From: an uncultured Chthonomonas sp.
Lineage (GTDB): Bacteria; Armatimonadota; Chthonomonadetes; Chthonomonadales; CAJBBX01
DNA length: 64,000 nucleotides
Assembly (NCBI GenBank): GCA_903951425.1
Contig: CAJBBX010000072.1
Span: forward strand, 1 to 64,000
Direction of reading: 5' to 3'
Positions 44,860 through 52,757 of the stretch are shown one piece after another. The position numbers and the translations under genes were made by a program. Position 1 is the first letter of the stretch. Every line of letters begins with the position of its first letter. The notes beneath the pieces are model-generated. The model did not search any database and was not told the origin of the DNA. It was given only the letters and a program-made list of their open reading frames with translations.

Positions 44860-46350
44860 CTACTTCCTTTCGATGGTCGCGCGGGCGGATACGAAGCCCA
44901 GGGCGGGTACGGTGACGCGGAGGCGGCCATCCTGCGTGGCGGCCTGCCAGGCCGTTGGCTCCACGGCGTTGGGGGCCTCCCAGCTGTTGGCGGCCTTGGG
45001 ATCGCTCCCGTGCAGGGCGTCGGCTCCGGTGGCGGCGGTCACGACGGCGTCGTTCAGGCGCACGTCCAGCGTCACGGCGTCGGTCTGGCTCCGGTTCACT
45101 GCGAAGAGGACCAGGCGGCCTTCGTCATCCAGGCAGGCCGAGACGTCGAGCATAGGCGCGTCGCCCCGCGAGCCGGCCTTGTAGGTGGGGCAGTCGAGTT
45201 GTGTGCAGAGGGATCGCCCCGCAGTGTGCCGGGCCATTAGGGCAAAGGGATGGTAGATGCTCTGGATGAGTAGTCCGTCGGGCCGCGTGAGCATGGGCGC
45301 GATGATGTTGACGATCTGCGCGATGCAAGCCACTTTCACCACGTCGGCGCGGCGGATGAACGCATTGAGGTACTGGGCGCAGACCAGCGCGTCCTCCAGG
45401 TTGTACACCTCTTCGATGAGGTGCGGGGCCTTGGTCCAACGGCCGTCCATCTCCATGGCCTTGTACCAGACGTTCCACTCATCGAAGGAGAGGTGGACCC
45501 GCTTGTCGGACCGCTTCATGCCGCGGACGTAGTCGAAGAGGCCCGCGTAGTCCGCGATGATCCGGTCGATCTCGACGCCCTCGGCGAGGTACCAGGCCGT
45601 ATCGCCGGCGTGGTTGGAGCTGTAGCGGTGCGCCGAGACGTAGCTGACGTGGTCCCAGCAGTACTCCAGCACCTCGCGGTCGTAGGCCAGATACGTACCC
45701 ATAGACCGCCCCGACGAGCCGCAGGCCACCAGCTCGATCGTCGGGTCGAGGCCGCGCATGAGCTTGGCCGCCTGGTCGGCCCGTCGGGCATACTCCGCCG
45801 CGGGCACATGCCCGGCCTGCCAGGGGCCGTCCATCTCGTTGCCCAGGCACCAGACCTTGACGCCGTAGGGTTCGCGCCGCCCATTGGCCACGCGCCGGTC
45901 GGCCCAGTAGGTGCCGGCGGGCATATTGCAGTATTCGACCAGCGCCTGCGCCTCCATGGCTCCCCGGGTGCCCAGGTTCACGGCCATCATGGGCGCGGTG
46001 TCGGCCTTGCGGCACCACTGCATGAACTCATCGACGCCGAACTGGTTGGTCTCGACGCTCTTCCAGGCGTAGTCGGGTCGGGCGGGCCGCTGGTCGCGCG
46101 GGCCGATGCCGTCGGTCCAGTCGTAGCTGCTGACGAAGTTGCCGCCCGGGTAGCGCATCAGCGGCATGCGCAGACCGCGAACGGCCTCCAACACGTCGGT
46201 GCGGAACCCGTCCTCGTCGGCCAGAGGGCTGTCGGGGTCGTAGACGCCCTCGTAGACGGCGCGGCCCATATGCTCAAGAAAGCCGCTGAAGATGCGCGGA
46301 TCGATGGGCCCGGCGTGGAACTCGGTGTCAAGGGTAAGCGTGGCAAGCAT
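44860..46350 (-). CDS. GH51 alpha-L-arabinofuranosidase
   Basis: 496 residues. The acid/base Glu is in KVWCLGNEMDGPWQ and the nucleophile Glu in VHLSFDEWNVWYK. The opening PRIFSGFLEHMGRAVYEGVYD and MRYPGGNFVSSYDW are family signatures. No signal peptide is seen, so it probably acts inside the cell on imported arabino-oligosaccharides. CAGGAG precedes ATG 46350 by 8 bases. It shares a transcript with the GH29 gene. Confidence 0.93.
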   Translation of the reverse strand: MLATLTLDTEFHAGPIDPRIFSGFLEHMGRAVYEGVYDPDSPLADEDGFRTDVLEAVRGLRMPLMRYPGGNFVSSYDWTDGIGPRDQRPARPDYAWKSVETNQFGVDEFMQWCRKADTAPMMAVNLGTRGAMEAQALVEYCNMPAGTYWADRRVANGRREPYGVKVWCLGNEMDGPWQAGHVPAAEYARRADQAAKLMRGLDPTIELVACGSSGRSMGTYLAYDREVLEYCWDHVSYVSAHRYSSNHAGDTAWYLAEGVEIDRIIADYAGLFDYVRGMKRSDKRVHLSFDEWNVWYKAMEMDGRWTKAPHLIEEVYNLEDALVCAQYLNAFIRRADVVKVACIAQIVNIIAPMLTRPDGLLIQSIYHPFALMARHTAGRSLCTQLDCPTYKAGSRGDAPMLDVSACLDDEGRLVLFAVNRSQTDAVTLDVRLNDAVVTAATGADALHGSDPKAANSWEAPNAVEPTAWQAATQDGRLRVTVPALGFVSARATIERK

Positions 46351-46873
46351 GTGCGGCGCTCCTGTTCCGGTAGTTGGCCGGTATAGGTTCGCCGCCGAAA
46401 CCGTCGTTCCCTGCCGGGACGGGGATCGCCGGTTGGCGCTGACCCTGGCAGAGAGGTGAACATCTTGACTGCCTTGGCCGGGCGGCGAACTCCTGCAGCC
46501 GGGTCCGCTGCATAGGTCGCAACCGTCCCAGGCGCCCTTCCACCGCCATCCATGCCGGCGCGGACCTGCGGCGTGCCGCCGTCCGACCTCGCCGGCGTCA
46601 CGCTATGGCCAGCAATCCCATGCAGCCGTCAGTGGACCTCCGATTACCTGCGGGCGCCAAACAGCGTGGCAATCGTTGACTAGGTAGATTCGCAAGTTAT
46701 CGTCATACAATGGCGCTCAGGATCTTGCAACAGCAAAGACGGAATCGTACGTCGGCCGCCGTCATCCATTTACAGACTAAAACGCTCCATAGGTCGTAGA
46801 GCCGTCTTGAAACTGGTCGTTGTACGTGCTACCATCGTTCGTCGGTATTTCCATGTGGTCTGGATGATGCGCT
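46351..46873 (+). other. 523-base divergent intergenic region
   Basis: No gene is supported here. The right half (about 46630 to 46870) is visibly richer in A and T than the rest of the window. It holds two plus-strand promoter candidates: TTGACT-16-TATCGT (46676-46703) and TTGAAA-17-TACCAT (46807-46835). The left half next to the GH51 gene is GC-rich, with no clear minus-strand boxes. Confidence 0.5.
46807..46835 (+). promoter_or_regulatory. Promoter of the DUF1573/cysteine-rich cluster
   Basis: TTGAAA (46807-46812), a 17-base spacer and TACCAT (46830-46835) give a predicted start near 46842 and a 30-base leader to the DUF1573 gene. A second, weaker pair lies at 46676-46703. Confidence 0.55.
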
Positions 46874-47404
46874 ATGAGTTTTCAGCCGCCGCCTCCTCCG
46901 AACGCCCACGGCCGGGGCCAAGTGGCCGGTGCGCCAAGGGCCAACCAGGCGCGCCTGCGCCGCACGGTGCGGCGCCTGTTTCGCGTGGTTGACGTAGCAT
47001 CAGGACCGCTGCTGACGGTGCTGTTCGTCCTTGTGGCTGGTGGGCAGTTCGTGCCGGTCCTTCGCGCCGGCTTGCTTGTAGTTCCCAGCGTGCAGCGCGA
47101 ACGTGTGGTTCATGCGGGTGCACTGGTTCGCTCGACCTTCGTAGTGCGCAACATCCACACATTATGGCCGGTTACGGTGACCGGCCTTCAGGGCGATTGC
47201 GGCTGCACACGAGGCTTCGTCGGCAGGCGTCTGCCTTTCACGTTGGCGCCCCTCGGTTCTGCGTCTCTTGACGTTGCCGTGCCGGCGCCGAATCGTGAGG
47301 GCCCAATGAAGCACTCCGTCACGGTCATGACCAGTACCGGTCACGACAACACCCCAGCCGTTGTGGATGCCACTATAATAGATGCCAGCAAGGAGGTCAA
47401 GTAG
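46874..47404 (+). CDS. Membrane-anchored DUF1573-type protein
   Basis: 176 residues. A proline-rich, basic N-terminus is followed by one membrane helix (LLTVLFVLVAGGQFVPVL) and a beta-sandwich domain with STFVVRNIHTLWPVTVTGLQ and the Cys pair GDCGCTRGFV. The Cys-x-Cys and the VRN segment are the DUF1573 hallmark. The domain sits outside the cytoplasm; its role is unknown, though it often occurs with secreted or redox proteins. No clear Shine-Dalgarno precedes ATG 46874. Stop and next start abut (TAGATG). Confidence 0.78.
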   Translation: MSFQPPPPPNAHGRGQVAGAPRANQARLRRTVRRLFRVVDVASGPLLTVLFVLVAGGQFVPVLRAGLLVVPSVQRERVVHAGALVRSTFVVRNIHTLWPVTVTGLQGDCGCTRGFVGRRLPFTLAPLGSASLDVAVPAPNREGPMKHSVTVMTSTGHDNTPAVVDATIIDASKEVK

Positions 47405-47770
47405 ATGCGCTCTCTCTCTGTGATTCTTGTATTATGTTGCTTGGCCACGCTTTCGAACGCCTTGGCCGTCGGGCATTGCGCCGTAGACGAAACTGGGTGT
47501 GAAAACACATTGTCTCCATATGATGTGTTTCACTGCACGCGCACCGTCGTGCCTGTCAGCTCCGGATTCTGTATGTGTTGTGTTGACTACAATCAGGACG
47601 GCCAGTACCACTGGGTGACCTGCCCATGGACGGATTGGGTCGTGACGCTTTGGTGCAGTTACGGTTCGGTCCCGGAGATAACGACGCTCAACTGCAAGAC
47701 ACGCAATCCTGCCGCATGCGTCGTTGGCACTCCGCCTGCACCGTGCGTCGCAACGCCCATAGGCCCATAG
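47405..47770 (+). CDS. Small secreted cysteine-rich protein
   Basis: 121 residues. A typical signal peptide (MRSLSVILVLCCLATLSNALA) is followed by a mature chain with 11 cysteines in about 100 residues, including a CMCC cluster, and ending in a short Pro-rich tail. AAGGAGG lies 9 bases before the ATG, one of the strongest ribosome sites in the window, and the start abuts the previous stop. I do not recognise the family. Multiple disulfides or metal binding are likely. The preceding DUF1573 protein may help its folding or export. Confidence 0.65.
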   Translation: MRSLSVILVLCCLATLSNALAVGHCAVDETGCENTLSPYDVFHCTRTVVPVSSGFCMCCVDYNQDGQYHWVTCPWTDWVVTLWCSYGSVPEITTLNCKTRNPAACVVGTPPAPCVATPIGP

Positions 47771-47783
47771 GGGCACAGCGACC

Positions 47784-48518
47784 ATGGCAAGGATTCCGCT
47801 TCCGGTTCGATTGGCCTGTATCGTGATCCTGGTACTGGCTGGTTACCTGCAATACGCACGGACGCATCGGGCGGGTACCACGAGCGGGCACGTTGTGCCG
47901 TCCCGGTCACCAGACGGTCCGTATGTGCGCGGCGCCGTGCCCGGCAATCCCGGCAAGGCCCTTGACGCCGGCGAAGCCCTTGTACAGGCGGTCTCGACCT
48001 ACCGCGGTAGCCACGGCGGAAAGTGGCCGTCCGGTGGCGACCTGACCCTGGACATGTTATCGCATCCGCAGCAGTACGGCTTCAGGGACGGACGGGCGGC
48101 GAGCCGGGCATTTCGGAATCCTGACACTGGGTTTGCCGAAGATCCTGCTGTCCGGCGCATGGGGGCGGACGTGATGCCATGGCTGCTGCACACGGCACGG
48201 CCCGATGGTTTGCTGGTAGGCGGGCCCCGGCCGGCCGGTCTGCGGGATGTTACGGCCACGTGTGACCTGTATGTGCATATGCACGTGCAGCACGTGCCGG
48301 GCTCCGACAGCGCCGTCGCCGATCCTCGGGGCTTCTACATTGTCGTGTGGGACGATGGTGCCGTCGAGAGGATTCCCCTCAAGGACACCCTCCGTGTGAA
48401 CGGCATCGGCGGGTGGGTGACGGCGTTCAGGGGGCAGGCCGGCGTACCCAAGGGCGCGGTCTCCTTTGATGAGTTCATGAAGCGCAGGGCGGGGCGCGGC
48501 TCAGGCGGCGGGTGGTGA
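47784..48518 (+). CDS. Hypothetical membrane-anchored protein
   Basis: 244 residues: one N-terminal membrane helix (LACIVILVLAGYLQYA), then a soluble region with no family that I recognise. It has one long low-complexity Gly/Arg/Pro stretch and an end FDEFMKRRAGRGSGGGW. It lies 13 bases after the cysteine-rich gene and its stop overlaps the next start, so it belongs to the same unit. Confidence 0.65.
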   Translation: MARIPLPVRLACIVILVLAGYLQYARTHRAGTTSGHVVPSRSPDGPYVRGAVPGNPGKALDAGEALVQAVSTYRGSHGGKWPSGGDLTLDMLSHPQQYGFRDGRAASRAFRNPDTGFAEDPAVRRMGADVMPWLLHTARPDGLLVGGPRPAGLRDVTATCDLYVHMHVQHVPGSDSAVADPRGFYIVVWDDGAVERIPLKDTLRVNGIGGWVTAFRGQAGVPKGAVSFDEFMKRRAGRGSGGGW

Positions 48519-49207
48519 TCGCGACATTGAGCCGCCGTTGCATCGCGCATGCCGCTCCGAGCAGACCGGGGCGCCCAGCGCAGTGGGCCGGCGGCTTCAC
48601 GCTCGTCGAGTTATTGACCGCGATCGGCATCATCGCCGTGCTATCGGCGCTGCTCTTCCCCGTGCTGGCCAGGGCGCGTGCCGGGGCCCAGGCTACGGCC
48701 TGCCTGACCAACCTCCGGCAGATAGGCCTGGCGATCCGCGCCTACCAGCAGGACTGGGACGACCGCTACCCCTGGGCCGTCGATCCCATCGACAAGAGCC
48801 TGCCGGGGATCTGGGCGGCCTATCCGGACTTCATGGGCCAGATACCTGCCATGCCGCTGTTGCATGCGCTACTCCTGCCCTATGCCCGCCACCGGGAGCT
48901 GTTCCGATGTCCGCTCGACAGCGGTTACGAAGTCGCCGATTGGGTGGGCCGCACCCTTGATGCCAGGCCCACGAGTTTCGCGCGGCTAGGCACGAGCTAC
49001 AGCTACCGCACCGACATCACGCGGCTGCAGATTCCCGACGGAGCGTTCCGAGCTCCGGCCCGTGTCGCGGTCTTGTTCGATGCCTGCGGCCGATGGCACG
49101 GATCGTGGGACGTGGGGGAGTGGCGCTACAACGTGCTGCACGGTGACGGACACGCCAAGAGCCTCTCACGCGGGCAGATGGACCTGGAGCTGGCGCTGCC
49201 GCCGTAG
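48512..49207 (+). CDS. Prepilin-like protein with type IV pilin N-terminal motif
   Basis: 231 residues. The class III signal is GGFTLVELLTAIGIIAVLSA, with the invariant Gly before Phe and the Glu five residues on, followed by the pilin helix (LLFPVLARARAGAQATACLTNLRQIG). The end (YNVLHGDGHAK) resembles the H-X9-DG processing segment of planctomycete/armatimonadete prepilins, but the spacing is not exact. A 26-residue leader is long. GTG 48512 is used; GTG 48515 gives a GTGA overlap with the previous stop. It may form a pseudopilus for secretion of the cysteine-rich protein. Confidence 0.8.
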   Translation: MVIATLSRRCIAHAAPSRPGRPAQWAGGFTLVELLTAIGIIAVLSALLFPVLARARAGAQATACLTNLRQIGLAIRAYQQDWDDRYPWAVDPIDKSLPGIWAAYPDFMGQIPAMPLLHALLLPYARHRELFRCPLDSGYEVADWVGRTLDARPTSFARLGTSYSYRTDITRLQIPDGAFRAPARVAVLFDACGRWHGSWDVGEWRYNVLHGDGHAKSLSRGQMDLELALPP

Positions 49208-49232
49208 CGCGCGGGCCCCGCGGCAGCTACGG
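49202..49232. terminator. Hairpin spanning two convergent stop codons
   Basis: CCGTAGC (49202-49208) pairs with GCTACGG (49226-49232), enclosing an inner five-pair stem (49210-49214 with 49218-49222). The TAG stops of both genes lie inside the outer arms, so the arms are the mirrored gene ends. It may end transcription in both directions; no U-tract is present. Confidence 0.45.
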
Positions 49233-51965
49233 GCCTCTGCGCCGAGGCCCCTCCGCGAACACCCCCAGCGCCTCCTTTGTGAACGCCGTCGTCACGACCC
49301 ATTGGCCCAGGCCGTCAGCCACGCGGCTCGGGTCAGTCTGCGCCTGTCTCCGCACGTCCGGCGGGCAGAGCCGCCCGGTGGCGTAGCATACGGCGCCCTC
49401 GCGGACGCATCGGCGGACCGCCTCCAGCGTCTCCGGAGTCACCTCGATGCCGCAGAGGATGATCGTCGCCGCGCCCTTCAGCGTCTCGTAACCGACCCGG
49501 TGGTCGTAGATCGCCGTCCGCGGCGCGGGGATGTCGAACCGCCAGGCGTAGCGGTCATAGACGCCGCTGTTGGTGTTCACCGCGCCGGGGTGCGTGGCGC
49601 CGCCGGTCAGCCAGTGCCAGGCCTGCAGCCACTCGCGCGTCTCGGGCGTCGATCGCAGGTTCTCCGCCCCGTAGAGCGTGTTCCAGTAGCTGCCCGTGGC
49701 CTGGCCCCAGTCGCTGTCCGGGAAGCGGACCATGGCTACCTCGGGCGCGAAGTCGCGGTAAGGATTCGCCGCCGGCTCCGAGGCTTGCCGGGCGATGTGG
49801 CGGCGCAGGACGGCGCCGTACTCCGACAGGTCGTACTGGGTGGCGCCGTAGGGCGCGAGGCAGGTCGTGAACTCGGTGTAGACGTGGTCCACGCCGGCGG
49901 CGCGGGCCAGTTCCAGCGCCTGGCGGTACTCCGTGGCCGAGTGGCCGGGGAACTGGTCGATGTGCCAGAGGTCCGGGCTGAACCAGAGTTCCGCCCCGTA
50001 CTGCCGGGCCGCGCCCAGAGCCTGGGCCAGCACGACCGGGTGAATGTCCTCCTTGAGCAGCTTGGGGCAGAGCGTGAAGCCCGAGCGGGCCAGCGGATGC
50101 CAGAGCACCGGGAAGACGCTCTCCACCAGCGTCCGTGCGCCATGGCTCCGGTTAGATGCCGCCACACGCCCCGCAGCCTCCACGAGCGCCTCGTATGCCT
50201 GCGGCAGTGTCATGCCGGTGGTCTCCACGAGGTAGGGCTTCCGATGCACCGGGTCGGGGAGGCCCGAGTAGGCGTTCCGCGACATCTGCATGTGCTCGCC
50301 CTCGTCGTAGACCACCCCCTCGAAGAGGCCCGTGGCCGCCGCCTCCTCAAGCGCCTCCGGCTCGATGTCCCACCGGTGGCACCCGGCCGTCGCGGCGAAG
50401 CGGTTGCGGCCCTGCTTGTCCAGCGCTTCGGGGGCCCAGTTCGCGGTCTCGTTGTTCAAAGCGAAGCGGCTGCGCGTGGCCTTGCAGAAGGCGAGCAGCT
50501 CGCGGAACTCACCGTTGTCGAGTTGCGCAGGGTCCAGGTGGAACTGGAGGAAGTTGACGCCCAGGTCGCGCAGGGAGAGGAGCAGCGCGGGGCTGTCGAC
50601 GTAGCCCAGGTCGACGCCCTGCAGCCCCCGGCGCACGGTACTGAAGGGGCCCAGCGTGTCGAACAGATCGCTCACGCGCTTCTGGCCGGGACCGAGCAGC
50701 GCCAGCGCGGTTCGGTGCGCCTGCACGTTCCGCGAGCCGGGCAGCTCGGCCTCCAGCGTGTAGAGGCCCCTGGGAAGGGGCTTCAGCCGCGCCGAGGCCC
50801 TGCCGCGCGTCAGTGCCAGCGGGAGCCGTTGGACCGACCGGCGCCGCCAGTCGCGCACGGTGACGACGCACCTGGGCGCGTGGCCCGGAGCCGCGTCCCA
50901 GACAGTCACATCCACGGGCAACGTGCGTCCGGCCGCCGCCCGGTCGGCGCCGTCGGCCACTCGCACGGAGGTGGTCGCGGCCACGGGCTGCGCGCCGGTG
51001 TCGCCGGTGTGGCGGATGTCGATGGGCCAGTAGGCGATGTGCAGCCAGTCGGGGCACGGCGGGCGGACGGTCTGCAGGGGCTTCGCGCCGTCTACGCTCC
51101 AGTGCGGGCCGCTGACGAGCCGTCCCAGTTCGCGGCTCCCGGCGAAGGCGCGCAGGTCCAGAGCCAGGCGCTGGGCCGGCGCCGGCGAGAAGTCGTAGAC
51201 CGCTCGGAAGCCCGACCCCTCGGAACGGACGCGGCACCGGAGGGCGTCGCCTTGGCCGTCGGCGATGCGCCAGCCCTCCTCGCCGCCCAGGTCGCGCAGG
51301 CCGGTGGGGCCGTCCAGGGCCACCCGGTCGAAGGTGACCGAGCCGCTCGGGTCGCGCCCGGTGCGCTTCTGGTCGATGCGGATGCGGACCCGCGCCACGC
51401 GCTCCAGATCGCACCCCGCCGCTCCGATCGGCATGCGGTCCGCCGACCGCAGGTCGATCGTATGCAGGGCCGCCTGTCCCGAGTCGCCCAGCTGCAGCGT
51501 CGGGTCGGTGCGCTCGGGGCAGAAGTAGCCCGACGAGCGGCCGGCTGCGTCGAGGCACTCAATGTAGAGCCACTCAAACCGGCGGGCGCCCGACGTGGCG
51601 ATCGTCAGCGTCCGGGCCGGCATGGGCGGGTCCACGGTGCGTTCGACCACCATCCAGCAGTTTTCGGGCTGGCGAACGACCTCGGAGGCAACATCCACGC
51701 GCACGCTGTTCCGTCCCGCCCGAAGGCAGCTCGTCAGGCGGCGCACGTCGGCCCAGGGCCGGTCGCCCACGTCGACGGCGGCGCCGTTGATCCAGACCCG
51801 GTATCGGTCCTGCGCCGTGGTCCGCAGCAGTGCGTGGGTCGGGCGGGAGCTTAGCTCCAGCGACGCCTCGAAGGTTGCGGTGGTGCGCGCGGCGTCGGGC
51901 GGTGGCGCGATCCAGACGGGCAGCGGACCGGCGGCGGCAAGCAGCAGCGCGGGCAGGGCGTTCAT
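49227..51965 (-). CDS. Large secreted protein, possible glycosidase
   Basis: About 912 residues. ATG 51965 gives a signal peptide (MNALPALLLAAAGPLPVWIA) and forms an ATGA overlap with the uridine kinase stop; the longer frame to 52217 is antisense. An N-terminal beta-sandwich region (residues ~60-230) resembles carbohydrate-binding modules. Two-thirds along, GVNFLQFHLDPAQLDNGEF and GLFEGVVYDEGEHMQMS look like TIM-barrel segments, with acidic residues that could be catalytic. I cannot assign a family. It is probably a secreted or periplasmic glycosidase-like protein. Confidence 0.6.
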   Translation of the reverse strand: MNALPALLLAAAGPLPVWIAPPPDAARTTATFEASLELSSRPTHALLRTTAQDRYRVWINGAAVDVGDRPWADVRRLTSCLRAGRNSVRVDVASEVVRQPENCWMVVERTVDPPMPARTLTIATSGARRFEWLYIECLDAAGRSSGYFCPERTDPTLQLGDSGQAALHTIDLRSADRMPIGAAGCDLERVARVRIRIDQKRTGRDPSGSVTFDRVALDGPTGLRDLGGEEGWRIADGQGDALRCRVRSEGSGFRAVYDFSPAPAQRLALDLRAFAGSRELGRLVSGPHWSVDGAKPLQTVRPPCPDWLHIAYWPIDIRHTGDTGAQPVAATTSVRVADGADRAAAGRTLPVDVTVWDAAPGHAPRCVVTVRDWRRRSVQRLPLALTRGRASARLKPLPRGLYTLEAELPGSRNVQAHRTALALLGPGQKRVSDLFDTLGPFSTVRRGLQGVDLGYVDSPALLLSLRDLGVNFLQFHLDPAQLDNGEFRELLAFCKATRSRFALNNETANWAPEALDKQGRNRFAATAGCHRWDIEPEALEEAAATGLFEGVVYDEGEHMQMSRNAYSGLPDPVHRKPYLVETTGMTLPQAYEALVEAAGRVAASNRSHGARTLVESVFPVLWHPLARSGFTLCPKLLKEDIHPVVLAQALGAARQYGAELWFSPDLWHIDQFPGHSATEYRQALELARAAGVDHVYTEFTTCLAPYGATQYDLSEYGAVLRRHIARQASEPAANPYRDFAPEVAMVRFPDSDWGQATGSYWNTLYGAENLRSTPETREWLQAWHWLTGGATHPGAVNTNSGVYDRYAWRFDIPAPRTAIYDHRVGYETLKGAATIILCGIEVTPETLEAVRRCVREGAVCYATGRLCPPDVRRQAQTDPSRVADGLGQWVVTTAFTKEALGVFAEGPRRRGP

Positions 51966-52600
51966 GGGGCCTCCTCGGCCGACAGGGCAGGTCCGCCGGG
52001 TAGAAGAGCGGCCTCGGCCATGACGGCCCACAGGGCCTCGCCCAGGTCGCCGTCGCCGCGCACGGTGATGTCGGCGTGGCGGGCCGAGGGCAGCACATAC
52101 CGACGCGCCATGGGCTCCACCTGCTCGGCGAACTGGCGCCGCACGTCGGCCTCGGTGCGTTCGCGTTCGCGGGTGTCGCGGTTGATGCGACGCTGGAGGC
52201 AAAGTTCCAGCGGGCACTCCACGAAAACTCGCAGCTCGGCGATCGAGCGCAACTCGGGCCAGTGGAGCGCCAGGATGCCCTCGGCCACCACGACGGGCGC
52301 GGGCTCGACGTGCATCACCTCTCCGGTGCGCGTATGGGTGGCGAAGGAGTAGACCGGCGTATCGATCCCGTTCCCGTCGGCCAGTGCGCGCAGGTGGTGG
52401 GCGGCCATCTCGTGGTCAATGGCGGCGGGGTCGTCGAAGTTGGTCAGCGCCCGCTTCTCGAAGGGCACATGCGCCAGGTCGCGGTAGTAGTTGTCGACGC
52501 AGAGCGGCGCGCACCGCCCGCGCCAGGCCCCTGCCAGCTCGGCGGCCAGGGCGCTCTTGCCCGACCCGCTGACCCCCGCGATGAGCACGACGAACGTCAT
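51962..52600 (-). CDS. udk: Uridine kinase-like P-loop kinase
   Basis: 212 residues. The phosphate loop is AGVSGSGKSALAAEL. DNYYRDLAHVPFEKR and NFDDPAAIDHEMAAHHL (base and sugar contacts) and EGILALHWPELR match the uridine kinase fold, followed by a RRINRDTRERERTE lid. Uridine and cytidine salvage is the likely role. ATG 52600 is chosen over an open extension to 52942. It is translationally coupled to the large secreted gene, an odd pairing. Confidence 0.85.
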   Translation of the reverse strand: MTFVVLIAGVSGSGKSALAAELAGAWRGRCAPLCVDNYYRDLAHVPFEKRALTNFDDPAAIDHEMAAHHLRALADGNGIDTPVYSFATHTRTGEVMHVEPAPVVVAEGILALHWPELRSIAELRVFVECPLELCLQRRINRDTRERERTEADVRRQFAEQVEPMARRYVLPSARHADITVRGDGDLGEALWAVMAEAALLPGGPALSAEEAP

Positions 52601-52632
52601 CCTGCTACCCAATCCTCCGCGTAGTGGGCCTG

Positions 52633-52661
52633 AGTGTAGCAGGTGTGGCATGGGCATTGAA
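52633..52661 (-). promoter_or_regulatory. Candidate promoter of uridine kinase gene
   Basis: Reading the minus strand, TTCAAT, a 17-base spacer and TACACT precede the start by about 32 bases. The -35 is a half match. The same 157-base divergent gap serves the GH2 gene. Confidence 0.35.
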
Positions 52662-52757
52662 GCCGTCGCGGCCCGGGCTTGCATGGCTCCGGTACACTGA
52701 TAGGGTGTTACGTGGCCGCCATCAGGCGCGCGTGCGTGGCCGGAGAAGGAGAGGACC

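Noticed and set aside
47371-47376. TATAAT inside the end of the DUF1573 gene, as a promoter for the cysteine-rich gene
   Set aside because: No -35 at a usable distance, and the genes abut with a strong Shine-Dalgarno, so co-transcription explains expression.
49062-51854. 930-codon plus-strand frame over the large secreted gene
   Set aside because: The minus frame carries a signal peptide and coupled start; the plus frame is Arg/Val-rich shadow sequence overlapping the prepilin end.
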